A stretch of 64,000 nucleotides of DNA, from positions 186,001-250,000 of IMG/VR virus record IMGVR_UViG_3300042907_001080; one strand, 5' to 3'. Source of the DNA: a virus. Below the pieces are notes generated by a model, which saw nothing but the letters and a program-made list of their open reading frames with translations, was not told the DNA's origin and did not search any database. Positions 16,155 through 28,800 of the stretch are shown here, piece by piece. Both the position numbers and the translations under genes were made by a program. Every line of letters starts with the position of its first letter. Position 1 is the stretch's first letter.

Positions 16155-19100
16155 TTAAACCTTAGTGTAGCCATAGTAGACTGTAACTGATGATCCGCTG
16201 GTGTTGGCAATAGTAAAATCAAATCTATTGCTGGTTGATCCTACATAGGTAGCGTCTGTACTGATTGTACCTGCAGTACCTCTGATCTGATCAGGTATAG
16301 CTGTTAGCAATATAGGTGATCCGCCGCCTGTATAGTTCCACGCATACTGATATCCTATTGCTGGCACATTAGTATTTGTTATGCTTAATGTAGCATTCCA
16401 AGTAATAATGCCATTAGGAATATTTCCCTTAACCCACAAGGTGTAAGTGCCGTCTGACGGAACTGTGAAATTGTAGGTGTTAGTACCTGTGGTAACAGTC
16501 CATGATCCTTCTACACGCTGGGCTGTTTGACTAACGCCTGTACTGTTTACAATGTCGCCGGGAATATTTAAATTACCATCCTCACCAAATGTCCATCTAC
16601 GTAGAGTACTATCACTTAAGTTAATCTCGATATCAATGTTGCCTTCACTCTTAATATCACCAGGAATAGTTAAATTACCATCTGTGTCAAACTCCCAAAC
16701 TTGATTAGTTTCACTAGGTGTAGTAATTTGTATATTACCATTAGTAGTAGTACGCACATTGTGATCGTCTGTGCCCAGAAAGATACTGGTCACTGACAAA
16801 TCACCTGTGGTCAAGTGTAGGTGGTGCTCGCCTTCGAAAGTAGGAGAGCCACTGTTAATCAGTACTGATTCAGCACCCACATTCGCAGGGTCGTAGTTAT
16901 CCTCTTCGGGCGATACCCGAACTCTAAATTCATAAGCATCACTGGTCAAGGTAAAAGTAAAATTGCCTTCACCAAATTCATCTAATACAACTGTGCCTGT
17001 ACTAGGAGTAGATAGGCCAACACCCTCTGGATAGATCCACCAGTAGAGTGTTTGTCCACCTCTGGTCGGTGCGTCTACATACACATAGTCCACATTGCCC
17101 TCTGTCCAAGTGTTGCTAGGGACAGTTAATGTAATACCGTTTTCTGTATTTGAAAATGTGCCGCCGCCTTTGATCACCAACTTCTGGCTAGCCACTGCTG
17201 GCGTTGCTGGAGTTAGTTGAATAGTTGGATTGCTGGTAACAACGCCTTCTGAGATCGTGCCACCTTGTGGCAATGTTAATGTGCCTGTTGATTCTAACAC
17301 TAGTTCGTTAGCACCGTTGGTCAATCTGTCGTCACCACCAACATTACCGTAGTATAGCGTACCAATTAGGTCACTGGTAAGATCATATTCTGGATCAAAA
17401 TCAGTTATGGTAAACTCGTTGATGTAGTCACTGTCTGTTTTGGCAGCGTCAACCACTGTGATATCGCTGGCGTCGGCGTCTAATGTTCCGCTGAATCCAG
17501 AAGGAGTAAATTCATAGTTGCCCACTGCGAATATTGTTCCAGCACTGTCAACCTGTGCTACAAGAGCGTTAGGTTGAATTTCGGGGAAATTTTCTATGTC
17601 TCCAAATCCACCGCCCACTGCCACATAGCCATTCCTCACTGCTAGGTTGCTGCCGCCGCCTAGTTGGACAAAAAAGCCACCGGCAAACATCGACGAGGTT
17701 GTATTGGTCAGCAATCTTTGCCATTCCACTCCACCGTCCGTGTCATACTTGGCGAGGACCATTTTAGTAGTTTCTTCGTTGGCAGAGACGGTTATTCCTG
17801 ATAGGTATAGGTAGTTGTCTGGACCAACTACAATGCTGGTAGCAAAATCTGAACAGGTACCTATTAACTTGCGAGTCCATTGTTTAACACCTGAACTGTT
17901 AAACTTGATTATGATCATGGCCTGGAACTCCTGACCATTGTTATCATAATAAAAATTTCCGCAAACGTAAATGTTGCCCGCACTGTCTATGTCAGCATCT
18001 GCTCCTTTACAGTCGTAGCCTTCTTCAACTGTCACAGACTTTTGCCATGCTATTGTGCCATCACTGAGATACTTGACAACCAGCATTTGATCGTCAGTAT
18101 CCTCTCCCAGTTGAGCCATATAACCTACACTGACTACTTCACCAGTTGGACCAACTGCCATACCATAGGCTTCTTCATTACCTTGTCCGTCAAGTGCTCT
18201 TGACCAAGTGACTGTGCCATCTGCCGCGTTGATTTTAGTGGTGACTACTTGATTATCTGTGTCGCTATCGGCATAACCAACTATAATAGGACTGCCATCT
18301 GATGCTACATCAACAACTGTGTTAAAGTTTTCATAGCCAACATCGTAGGACTTGCTCCAGTTTATACTGCCATCTTCAGTGTCAAGTTTAGTTAATGTGG
18401 CAATATTGTATGCGCCAATGCCCTCCCCGATTGCCCATCCAGCAACATAGATATGGCCGCTGTCGTTGTCCACAGCCAAGCCCCAACCGTTGGTGAATTC
18501 TGCACCCTTAAAAATCATGCTCCATACTTGTGTGCCATTGGGGTTAAATCTAGCCACGCTGCTGTATGATCCGGTGTAGCCCCCACCTGTATCCTCGCTG
18601 TGAACGATCAAGGCAACAACATCACCGTTGGCCAAATATTCAACACTCATAGCCAATGCCGGTACATCGGCCGCGCCTAATGATGTTTCAAATTCCTGTA
18701 TCCAAATATTGCTATTACCGCTGTCTAATACACTATTACCGTTGCTGTCAAGTATGTCACCACCTACTGGTAGTGTTAGATTTCCATCCTCACCAAAACT
18801 CCATCTTCGCAGTGTTGAGTCACTTAGGTTGATGTCAATGTTGATGTTGCCTTCACTAAGAATATCGCCTGGGACAGTTAAATTACCATCTTTACCAAAA
18901 CTCCAAAGATTTGTCGCATCTGTACCAATCTGTACACCCACGTTGGTCAAAGTTGAATCATAGGGTAACTTGACATAGTTAAAGTCATCACCAAAGAATA
19001 GATCCACAGTGGTAGGGTCATCACGCATGATGTGGAAATGACTTGATTGGGTAGGAACACATTGTTCAGGAGTATTACCAAACAATACGGTACCACGGTC

Positions 19101-21032
19101 TGTGGTCAATGCGATACCTTGGGTACTATCACTGCCTCCGATCTGTTGTCCACCGGGTAATGTTAAAGTACCATTGTCTAAAAATGTCCAACCTTGACTG
19201 TTTATGCCAATTTGGACTCCGTATGTATCGTCTTCGTTTTCAATTGGTGTAAGGTTAAAATAGTTTTGTTCAGTGTTGGTGTTGCGTACTAGTAACTGCC
19301 CAAACTCTCCAAAGAATACTGTCCAGTTATTGTTGATTAACCTATCAGAGTATGCTGAAGTTTGAACTGTAGCGTCTGGGAATGTAATTGAATTAACATC
19401 AAGGTCAGTGTCAGGCAGGGGTTGAACTAAAGGTGCCGCATCAACCCAAACATCGCTGTACTTGATATAGAGTCTGCCTTCTACAGTATTGAACCATAAG
19501 GTACCATTGTCTGCTGTGGGTGCTGTGTCCTGACGAACTACGGTTGAACTTCCACTACCGCCGGTGTAGGCTGTGGTCTGAACTGTGCCGTCTGGGAATG
19601 TTAGGTCACCATCTTCACCAAATCTCCATCTGTGTAGTGTGCTGTCTGTAAGGTTGATGTCAATGTTGATAGCACTTTCGCTACGGATATCGCCTGGTAG
19701 TTCTAGACCACCGTCGCCTCGGAAGGTCCATCTGTGTGTAACAACATCTTCTTCATCATTGCCATCATTACTGCGATCATATGATATAATTCTTAGGCCA
19801 CTGCGATCACTGTCTTGCCAGGCTAGTTGAATTCGACCTCGGTTTAGTTCTGTTTCATCATCTGGATTGCCGGTATAGGTTCTGATGATGCTGTGGTCTT
19901 CATTACTAGGCATATTGTACCAACGAACACTAGTGTTATCACCGTCGTTACCGTCTACGATAAGATGACCACCATCAACACCGCCAACAACAATATCTCC
20001 AGGAGCAGTTAAGTCGCCATCGTTATCGAATGTCCAAGTGTGAGCATCTGTGCTGTATTTTGTAGCAATAGTAGCACCGTTGTTGTCAACCCATACCCAT
20101 GAATCTTCATCCTTACCTGCTGGGCTTGCTGGTCCTGCTGTGATACCAGCATAGTTGCCTGCTACGGTTTTTAGTGTAGCACCGTTGATAATGCTACCAT
20201 CTGGCAATGCCACAACACCGCCATCGGTGACTTCCAGTACATACAGGTTGTTGAGTCCCTGGTTAGGATTTTCATTGTACAGTTTGCTGGTGGTAATCTT
20301 TCCATCATCTAATGAGTCAGTAAAGCCTTCACCAAAGTCTGTGATAGATAATCCGCCACCACCTAGTACACTAGCACCTGTGCTGTCTACAATGTCACCG
20401 CCTGGAGGTAGTCGTAGTCTTGTGGTGTCATCAACGAATTCAAATTTAAAATCACCGCCACCATCAATTCCAATTTCTGCTAGGCCATTGCTTGGATCTA
20501 GTCTAAAGTAGGCTCGAACAACATCGTTGTCGTCTTTGGATTCAAGTTGGAAAACTGCGCCTGGGTCCGCAATGATCTTGTTGTTCGCAAATGTGATATC
20601 ACCAGTGTTAGCATTGCCGCCTGTAACCACATCTCCGTCAATAATCAGTTGACCTTGATCAGTAATACTTAATGGAATACCCCCAATAAAAATTGTGTTG
20701 GTACTAACATACAGGCTGCGCCAAGGCAATGTGCTTGAACCTAGATCGCCACCATTGGCAGTCTGCGGCAAAATATCTCCACCCACAGTCAAGTTGCTGG
20801 TTATGGTAGTTGCTTGATCGATAGTGATTGCTGAACTATCAGTAGTGCTCATCACACTGCCCGTAAACTCAAATGCTCCCAGGTTTAATCCGCTTCCGTC
20901 AACTAACCCTAATTTTGTATATAGATCAGTAAATCCTACATTGACTTTTTGGAACGCAGCTCGTAGGCTATCGCCCTTCTTGTCATTAGCTGTGAGGCCT
21001 ACGCCTATTAATACATCTGTTAATTTTGCCAT
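16155..21032 (-). CDS. Giant fibre protein (1625 aa) with anchor segment, propeller blades and repeated E-D-G-x-L modules
   Basis: Residues 1-45 carry the shared anchor segment (GVGLTANDKKGDSLRAAF and QKVNVGF). The body alternates beta-rich modules. Three copies of a block with S-E-x-x-I-x-I-x-I-N-L-x-D-S-T-L-x-R-W-x-F-G-E-D-G lie near residues 450-485, 705-745 and 1480-1520. A beta-propeller region at about 770-1180 has blades such as SSGVKQWTRKL, related to those of the 1393-aa fibre. The C-terminal 100 residues are a Thr/Ser/Tyr-rich beta domain ending VTVYYGYTKV. The ATG at 21032 follows GGAGC. Most likely a long tail fibre subunit. Confidence 0.8.
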   Translation of the reverse strand: MAKLTDVLIGVGLTANDKKGDSLRAAFQKVNVGFTDLYTKLGLVDGSGLNLGAFEFTGSVMSTTDSSAITIDQATTITSNLTVGGDILPQTANGGDLGSSTLPWRSLYVSTNTIFIGGIPLSITDQGQLIIDGDVVTGGNANTGDITFANNKIIADPGAVFQLESKDDNDVVRAYFRLDPSNGLAEIGIDGGGDFKFEFVDDTTRLRLPPGGDIVDSTGASVLGGGGLSITDFGEGFTDSLDDGKITTSKLYNENPNQGLNNLYVLEVTDGGVVALPDGSIINGATLKTVAGNYAGITAGPASPAGKDEDSWVWVDNNGATIATKYSTDAHTWTFDNDGDLTAPGDIVVGGVDGGHLIVDGNDGDNTSVRWYNMPSNEDHSIIRTYTGNPDDETELNRGRIQLAWQDSDRSGLRIISYDRSNDGNDEEDVVTHRWTFRGDGGLELPGDIRSESAINIDINLTDSTLHRWRFGEDGDLTFPDGTVQTTAYTGGSGSSTVVRQDTAPTADNGTLWFNTVEGRLYIKYSDVWVDAAPLVQPLPDTDLDVNSITFPDATVQTSAYSDRLINNNWTVFFGEFGQLLVRNTNTEQNYFNLTPIENEDDTYGVQIGINSQGWTFLDNGTLTLPGGQQIGGSDSTQGIALTTDRGTVLFGNTPEQCVPTQSSHFHIMRDDPTTVDLFFGDDFNYVKLPYDSTLTNVGVQIGTDATNLWSFGKDGNLTVPGDILSEGNINIDINLSDSTLRRWSFGEDGNLTLPVGGDILDSNGNSVLDSGNSNIWIQEFETSLGAADVPALAMSVEYLANGDVVALIVHSEDTGGGYTGSYSSVARFNPNGTQVWSMIFKGAEFTNGWGLAVDNDSGHIYVAGWAIGEGIGAYNIATLTKLDTEDGSINWSKSYDVGYENFNTVVDVASDGSPIIVGYADSDTDNQVVTTKINAADGTVTWSRALDGQGNEEAYGMAVGPTGEVVSVGYMAQLGEDTDDQMLVVKYLSDGTIAWQKSVTVEEGYDCKGADADIDSAGNIYVCGNFYYDNNGQEFQAMIIIKFNSSGVKQWTRKLIGTCSDFATSIVVGPDNYLYLSGITVSANEETTKMVLAKYDTDGGVEWQRLLTNTTSSMFAGGFFVQLGGGSNLAVRNGYVAVGGGFGDIENFPEIQPNALVAQVDSAGTIFAVGNYEFTPSGFSGTLDADASDITVVDAAKTDSDYINEFTITDFDPEYDLTSDLIGTLYYGNVGGDDRLTNGANELVLESTGTLTLPQGGTISEGVVTSNPTIQLTPATPAVASQKLVIKGGGTFSNTENGITLTVPSNTWTEGNVDYVYVDAPTRGGQTLYWWIYPEGVGLSTPSTGTVVLDEFGEGNFTFTLTSDAYEFRVRVSPEEDNYDPANVGAESVLINSGSPTFEGEHHLHLTTGDLSVTSIFLGTDDHNVRTTTNGNIQITTPSETNQVWEFDTDGNLTIPGDIKSEGNIDIEINLSDSTLRRWTFGEDGNLNIPGDIVNSTGVSQTAQRVEGSWTVTTGTNTYNFTVPSDGTYTLWVKGNIPNGIITWNATLSITNTNVPAIGYQYAWNYTGGGSPILLTAIPDQIRGTAGTISTDATYVGSTSNRFDFTIANTSGSSVTVYYGYTKV

Positions 21033-21044
21033 TTATCGCTCCAA

Positions 21045-22835
21045 TTATGCCAATGCTGCTATTCTTGTTTGGAAGTCAGCAAAGCTAGAGCTTGCCGCCA
21101 CAACAGATTTTAATTCTGCAAGATTAATTACTCTACTGCCTTTTAGTGTTAATCTTTCTGCTATTGTTATATCGTTTTCAAAAGTAACATCTGTGTTGAA
21201 TGTTGTCTGAACATCCACTGTCAATCCGCTGGAGTCGCTGGTGCTGATAGTGCTGTTGATAAATTCCAGTGTTGATGTGTAGAATAGTTCTTTGGTTGTA
21301 GTATCATAAACAACCGGCCTTGCTGAACTTGTAGTTGATCTAACGGGATTAACATAGAATCCAGCTGCTGCGCCGTTGAGTATAGCACCGCTGGCATTTA
21401 AGATAATACTGTTTGCTGATTGATTATTGTGTCCTGCATAATGTCCGACAGCGATCGCATAGTCACCCTGACTTGATTGACCAGCATTGTCACCTATGGC
21501 AACCGCACTAGCACCTTGCTCAAAATATGCTGCTGATGCTCCTACAGCCACTCCGTAGTTGCTTTGTCTAAGTTCACCTGCCTGTCCTCCTATAGCGACT
21601 GCACGGGTGCCTTGATCTTCTGATCCAGCTGATGCACCAATGGCAACTGCACGATAGGCTTGATTTAAACCGGCATTTTCACCTAGTGCTATCTTTTCTT
21701 CACTGGTTCTCAATGTTGTGGCTTCTATGTTACCGTAGACTGTGGCAGTGTTGCCATCTATGATCTGTGTTGAATTGTCTGTGAACACAGAGCCTATGAA
21801 AATACCTCGTAAGGTGCCACTCACAGCGTCTACCATCACAGTAGAATCATCTGCAAACACTGAACCTCGTAAATCAAACACTGGATTCACGGCGATGGTT
21901 AAAGTGTCTGTGGCCACGTTTTTACTCAGCGTGATGGTTGCGTCACTGGCAATGTTTAATATGTCACTGGCAGCATCAGCTGCCAGTATATTAGCTATAT
22001 CATTGTTGACTACAATTTGTGTAAACGCATTTACCGCAGGTGCTGAGTTGGTAATAGTCACGTCACCTGTGGCAATGTCTGTACTAACTGTGATACCTAC
22101 ACCAGAAGATATACTTATGACACCGGTGTTGGTTACTCTCAAGTTGTCACCAGTTGTGCCGTTTATGTTAATACCTGCACCTGTGGCTCTGCCTGAGGGC
22201 AAAGCAGTGACGTTCTGTAGACTGCGAACACCGGTATTGGTTATTGTTGACACGCCACTGCTTGTAGCAGTTGATATTCCCAACCCTGCCGCTACACTAA
22301 GTATGCCAGTGTTTGAGAATGTAATTGAGTCTGCTCCTGAACTCACTGCCAGACCTACGCCTGAGCCTGACAAGAAATTCACTGTGTCGCCAAATGTGGT
22401 TGCCACTATAGACAGATCGTTGTTGATCTGTATTTCTTTGAAGAATGTTTTATCAGGATCTATGATCAAACTGGTCCCCACACCAGTTAACGGATCGCCT
22501 CCCACGGTAGATCCTACGGGCAGATTAATGGTGTTGCCCACGCCTTTGATCTGTGCGCTTCCTGCCCACAAGCCGTTTAATGGATCTACTGTGGTGTGTT
22601 CTGCTGTAAACACCGATCGCCACTGATGAGTTACATCTCCCAAACTGCGTAAATTATTTGTAGTAGGAGTAACATCGGTATCTAACGATGAAAAATCTAT
22701 AGGAGCCAGTCCTGACCCAGTACCAATAGTAGCAACTAGTATGTCAAAGTTTTCATTGACTTTGATAAATGCTTCATTGACTTCACTCCATAAAACAGGA
22801 GGACGACCTGGGGTTATATTATTATTAAAAGGCAT
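21045..22835 (-). CDS. Fibre protein with YadA/Hep_Hag-like head repeats (596 aa)
   Basis: Residues 1-45 (LWSEVNEAFIKVNENFDIL) are a divergent form of the shared anchor segment. The middle is a Ser/Thr/Val-rich beta stalk. Around residues 395-495 there are about six 16-residue repeats with A-V-A-I-G-x-x-A-G, the pattern of left-handed parallel beta-roll heads of YadA-type trimeric adhesins. These are followed by a G-F-Y-V-N-P-V-R segment seen in other phage and giant-virus fibres. The final 60 residues contain a Leu-rich helix, possibly a trimeric coiled coil. Its ATG overlaps the previous stop as TAATG. Probable receptor-binding fibre. Confidence 0.82.
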   Translation of the reverse strand: MPFNNNITPGRPPVLWSEVNEAFIKVNENFDILVATIGTGSGLAPIDFSSLDTDVTPTTNNLRSLGDVTHQWRSVFTAEHTTVDPLNGLWAGSAQIKGVGNTINLPVGSTVGGDPLTGVGTSLIIDPDKTFFKEIQINNDLSIVATTFGDTVNFLSGSGVGLAVSSGADSITFSNTGILSVAAGLGISTATSSGVSTITNTGVRSLQNVTALPSGRATGAGININGTTGDNLRVTNTGVISISSGVGITVSTDIATGDVTITNSAPAVNAFTQIVVNNDIANILAADAASDILNIASDATITLSKNVATDTLTIAVNPVFDLRGSVFADDSTVMVDAVSGTLRGIFIGSVFTDNSTQIIDGNTATVYGNIEATTLRTSEEKIALGENAGLNQAYRAVAIGASAGSEDQGTRAVAIGGQAGELRQSNYGVAVGASAAYFEQGASAVAIGDNAGQSSQGDYAIAVGHYAGHNNQSANSIILNASGAILNGAAAGFYVNPVRSTTSSARPVVYDTTTKELFYTSTLEFINSTISTSDSSGLTVDVQTTFNTDVTFENDITIAERLTLKGSRVINLAELKSVVAASSSFADFQTRIAALA

Positions 22836-25800
22836 TATGTTCTCCCTACCGCTATTTCAATTGACCCTATGTGATCCGAATCGTATGCTACCAGAGCTTT
22901 GCCAACTACTGTGCCTACTTTTACGTCACTTGTGGCAGCTACTGCCACTCCTGGAATTCCTGATGTGATCAAAATATCTCCTTTTGATATTTTTCCTACT
23001 ACCTTGCAGGGCACACGACCTTGTAGTGCAACTAGATTCTTCAAGCCCGGGCAAGCATCATACATGACAAATGCTGCATTATTAGACACCACACCAGCTA
23101 CTCTAGTGTCACCTTTGATATTGCCCGTAGTAACTTCTTTGTCTCCACCAAATACAAGAACAGTTCCTACTTCATATTCTCGATCACCTTCGTAGTATTC
23201 TGCAAGGTCAGCAGCATATGTGGCCTGCATCCTTGATCCTGGGTTCAAGCTCCAATTGCCTATGATAGTACCAGCCACGACATTGCCACCAGTGGTTAAT
23301 GTCTGTGCCTGTATGCCTGTGCAAGTGATAGTGCTGCTTGATGTAATTGCTCCCACTGCGGTGATAGGAGCATTAGAAACACCGTTCTGCGTTTTGAATT
23401 CATGACTGTCATTCCAATAAGATGTTTTATCATCTGCAGCCAACGACCCTTCACTGATTAGTATACCGCCAGCACTGTTGTATCCGTAATAGCGTAGGTA
23501 ACCGCCAGTGGCAGTTGTTGCTGAATCAACAGCCAACTGCGTGTCAATTTTGATATTAGACACATCAACGGTCCTGCCACCGAAATCACCGTTTACGTCT
23601 CTTACTATAATCTCACTGGCTCCGACACTACTGCTGCTTCCAGAAGATCCAGCTACTATACTATAAGAACCATCTGATGTTGCAGTAGCACCAGTTCTTC
23701 GTAAGAATCCCAAAGCACTATACTGTGATTTCTTAATGGCCAAACCATCGTTGACCACATCAGCGAATGCCACTGCGGCAGCGTTGGCAGTGCTCACACT
23801 GCTGTTACCGATCAGTGTGTCTGGAGCCAGCTGTGCAAGATCTCCTAGCTGAATACTGTTGGCCTTGATAGTAACATGTCCGTCAGTGACGTCAAAATCC
23901 GCATTGCTGAAACTGCTTAATCCACTAGCTGCTTGAATAACGGCAGCAGATCCTGTAGGTGCTGCGGCCTGTGCAGTAGCAATGGTCATTGCCAACTTGC
24001 TCTGTTCAATAGCTGCGGCCGCATTCACTTCAGCGTTGTTGACCGCACCGGCACTCAACTGCACGTCTATATTGTTTAGTGTAGAGTCTATGCCAGTGCG
24101 TAGATCAAAAGTGAGATCACCAGTGACACTGGCATTTACAAAGATGTCGCCAACACCAGTGAACACCATTACTTGACCTGCCTGCACATTAGATCCTGCA
24201 TAGTTTTGTAAATTGGTAAAAGTCAGACTCTGCAGGTTTACTGCATCTTGAGGGTCAGTTGGATCGGCAACATTAGAAATCTTGTTGAAGTTGAGATTCA
24301 TATTTGCCTGCATGCCCAGTTGGCCATCCAAACTCATGAAACCACCTGTGCCAAGAGGTATTACTTCGGCTGGCGCAACAGCGGCACCTTCATGTGAGAT
24401 TCCCAGTCGGCGATCTATGTATTTGCGTGTGGCATTCTCTGTGGGCACAGTATCTGTGGCGTTATCTGTGAATCCACTGTCTGTGGAAAACTCACTGACC
24501 GGCACACCACGTTTGAATCCAATACCGTCCAAATTACTCAGTGCAATAGAACTTGAGAATGTGACCTGGCCAGTGCCCTGATCCACTCTAAAGTATGGTC
24601 CGACTGAGAAATTACCAAATTGATCTGTGGTAACATAAAACACACGACCCACATCACGTTCTTCTGTTTCTTTGGAGTCGTCTATCGGGTTAACACTACC
24701 TCCATAAATTTCTTTGGGATAGTTGGTGTCTGCATAAGAACCTGTGCCGATCTCGAGTAGATCGTGTCCAGTAACCCGAGTAAGAGCAATTCTAATAGTC
24801 AACGTGCCGAGGCTGCCGCTGGTACGCACAGCCACGGCAGCTTTAATGGTGTAACTTGTGGACAAATTGTTTATGGCATTGACTAACGGACGGTTCAGTG
24901 TGATTCTGCCAAACACGGTGCCAGTTACACCAGGACCTTGATACGAACTAATCACATATTCTTCGCCCAGGTAAACAAACTTAGCTGCAGATAATCTAGA
25001 TATTTCAGTAGTTGAAATAGCAATTACCGCAAAAGCATTGTCACCTGCGCGGCCGGTAACTAGACCTACTTTATGCACTCCACTCTGTGTACCAGAGGTT
25101 TCTATGGCCGGATCACCAGGCACATCTGTAATTTGGAATGTATCAGGATTTCCTGTGCTGACAACAAAATACCTATTTTGAATACTTATTCCTGTGGGCA
25201 AAGCACCAGTGGTAGTGAATTTGACCACATCTCCCGCAGAGAATCCATGGCCGACTAGTGTTACCACAGCTGGATTAGCGATTGATATAGTGCAGGTTGT
25301 ACCAGTTGGTGTTGAAGATATAAATTCTCCAGGCTGGAATACCGTGATATCTATATAGTTGTAGTTTTCTCTGGTCTGGGTGAGAGTCAACCCCACGATG
25401 TTATATCTATGAATGCCACTACCTGCAGTTGTGATACTCACAGCAGCACCGTTTTTCTGTGTGCTTATACTGAATTGTGTTTCTGTGAGATTGTTAGGTA
25501 ACACATAGTAAGTTTCTCCCACTAGCAATGGAGCAGGTAACGTGCCCGTGGTGGTGAAAGTTATGGTATAGGCTTCTAACAGTTTGTGAGTTTTCACGGC
25601 TTTGATACTCAGTCCACTACCATTTGTCAATGTAAATGTGCCTCCTCCCGGAGTTGTGCTGACTGTAAACGTGTTATATGTGGGCTGTGTGATGATGTAA
25701 TAGGTAATGCCGCTGACAAAGTTGTTGGCAGTGCTGGTAGGGATTATTCTATCACCAATTCTCAGTTTGTGATTACCACTGGTAGTGCAGACGTTTGAAA

Positions 25801-28800
25801 CTATATCGGTTATGGTCAATGCCACACGGAATATTGTAGGTGTAGCCGGATTAACTAATATCTCATAAGGACCATTGCTATCTGCGGTATTAGTGAATGA
25901 CAATACACGATACACATTTGAAAGTGTCTCACGCAGTTTAAGACCGGTAGAAGGTCTTACAGCAACATCTTCTAGACTGCCGGTGAGCAGTGTATTGCTG
26001 AGTTGACGCATGGTCATTTTGGTGTTATTTGCTACTACCGCAAATAGACCTTCTGAGGCAGATCCTATGCCAGTGCTGAGATTTAATCTTGCTACTCCTA
26101 CTGGAAGATCAGTGGTAGTCACACTAGTCACTGGGTATCTATATATTTCTGTGCCGTGTAGAACTTCTAATTCTGATCCACTTAATGGTGTATAGTCATA
26201 ATTATACACAAATATAGATAATCCACCTGCCACGTTGGCATATGCACCACTAGGAAAATAACAATCTACTCGTTGATTTAGATCTTCATAGACAGTGGTT
26301 GGGGTAGGAACTTCAAGTGGATCTGCACCTTCCGCAACCAAGGCATAATTACCATGAGCATTTGAACCGCCGACTGAACGAATCTGTCCACCAGTCAATG
26401 AGTAGTAGGCAATATGGCAGTAGTATGTGAACATGGACACTGCTTCAGTCAAGCCACCATTGGCCACAACTATGCCATATCCGAGGTCGTTGATCTGTGT
26501 GAAGTCATTACATAACATGCTTCTGTTACCAGGCATCAACAATTCATATCGATTGCCATTGAAATCCACATAGCTCACAGCCGATGCCTGAAGCGCAGCT
26601 TTATTGGTCTGAATGATGGTTCTAACAGCAATGTTATTAGCAGTGTAACCCACAAAGCTAGGTTCAGTTATGGCTACCACTGCCTGTGCAGCTGTGAAGT
26701 TGGCAGCACCGATGATTGAACTCATGCGGGTCATTAGGGTGTTTATGGTAGCAGCTTCTGTGGCCGAGGCAGGAGTTCCTGAGGTTCTAGTCACTGCAGA
26801 ATAACTCACAGCTGGAGCCAAGTCCTGCACAATTTGTCCTAGCAGATAATTCAAATAGGCATGCCAGGTTGCAGATTGAGCTTGTGTTAGCGAAGAATCA
26901 GTGATCACTGCACCTGTGAGATTGTTGTAGAATTTCAACCCTCTTGTGCGTGTGGCCACATTGCCGCCATAAATCAAGTCATGGATCACTGCGTCTACAG
27001 CTTGTCTAATCTGATATTCTACTTCACTGGCCACATATACCGTGGCAGTGGTAAATCCACTGAGATTGCCTGCTATCTGTGCATCGATATAAGCAATTAG
27101 TTCAGCGATTTCATAGTCTCTGTTTGCCAACAGCAGTGCATAGGCATTAGTGACGTTAGCAGACAGTCCAACCGGTAGTGTAAATGACAGAGCTGGTGCG
27201 GCAACAATGCCGCGTTCTATAGTGTCTGCTATGACAGTATTGCTCTGATCCACAGTTTCTTGAATGGTAGGGTAAGCAGTAATTAGATCGTTTACAGAAT
27301 CATGCACGAACTCAATAGCTTCCAATGTGATTCGTCGTTGATCGGTCAATACCACTGCGCTTTGACTGAGTCTGTAGGTCAAGCCATTTTGTCTGGTCCA
27401 GTAGTTGGTGCCTAGCACAATATCTCTTCCCAGGCCATCTAGGATCAATCCAGTGTCTCGACTGCAGGCAGCGGAATTGTACGTGAATACGCTGAATGGC
27501 CAAGGCGTGGTTTCATCTAATACAAATGTAGCTGTGCTGCCGTCCTTGTCATAGACAAAGTCTCGGACATAGTTTATTCTATATACAGAATCTGCTACAA
27601 TGAATGATGCTGGAAGTTGCGGAAATCTATCAAGATCACTGACTTGCAATCTTGTTGGAGTGACCACGACGTCGATATTAAATTCCAGGTTGCCTGCAAA
27701 TCCGTCTGTGAACATACCGCCAGCAAACACCTGTCTGTCCTTGCTGCGGCTGAATGAAGCACACTCTTGAAAGTATGGAGACCTTGACAATATCTGACCT
27801 GTGGGATCCAATACTCCCATGAAACCGCCATGACCTATGGCTGATATAGCCTGCCAACGCACGGTATCGTTGGCTAGGAACACGTCCATCTCTTCGTTGT
27901 CTTTGGGATAATTCACTGATCCCGATCCATCAATTACATCCTTGAACGCTGTGATCAAGTCTGTGATAACCCCATCAGCACCCACCTCAGACTGGAACGC
28001 AGGATCAATAGTCTGTAAAAATAAATTCTGTTTAGGTGAGGTCACCGCAGTATTAGTGATAATATCTTGAACCAGCTCTTCAAAAAGATCTATCACCGCC
28101 AGATATTCACTGAGCTGTGTGGTAATTACTGTGTTACCAATTTCACTTTGATAATATTTCAGTGCTGCAGATATAGTTCGATTGTATTCTCCGTAGTCTA
28201 GATCAAAAGTAAGATCGTCAACTAAGATACCTATGCTGGTTTTGTAGAATGGTTTATCATAATTAAAAGTAGAAACAAAAGGTATAACATTATTGATTTT
28301 GCGGAATTCAATAGTAGCAACGATTTCTTCCTGTAGAAACTGTCTGTTCAATCTGATCAGGTCCGCAGCTGCTTCGTAGCCGCCTTTGTTTTGTATTTTG
28401 GGGTAGACAGGTTGAGTGCTGTTCTGTAGATAATGATAACCGTAGGCCTGTGTGACCACATCAAGGCCATCAATGACTGGGTCTCTACGGAATTTATTAA
28501 ATGCCCAAGGACTAGCAGATGTGCCTGGACGAGGTCTAAAAATAACTCTACGGAATTCATCTCCTACTACAGAAACGTTTGCAGGAACTTTTAGTGGATA
28601 GTTTTCGAAATATTCTCCACTTTCTACTAGCACAGAAATCTGTATGTTTCTAGCAATGTCTCCATAGGTTATGCTTTCACCTATTTGAAAATTGCCAGAT
28701 AATATATCCACATCAAAAATTTCATTGCCACCACTCTCTAGCTGTCCTGAATGCGCCACAATCTGGGCCAATGCGTTGCTGGTCTTACCTCGTAGGAATA

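Noticed and set aside
21742-22626. Long plus-strand ORF of 294 codons opposite the YadA-like fibre gene
   Set aside because: It is antisense to a clear fibre gene, has no ribosome-binding site or recognisable domain, and its Val/Pro/Ser-rich make-up is what the reverse frame of a Thr/Asn-rich fibre gene produces. Similar shadows occur opposite the other fibre genes.
22835-23190. C-terminal fibre domain as an active self-cleaving peptidase
   Set aside because: The end-domain resembles peptidase G2-type C-termini in general layout, but I could not identify the catalytic residues with confidence, so cleavage is not claimed.
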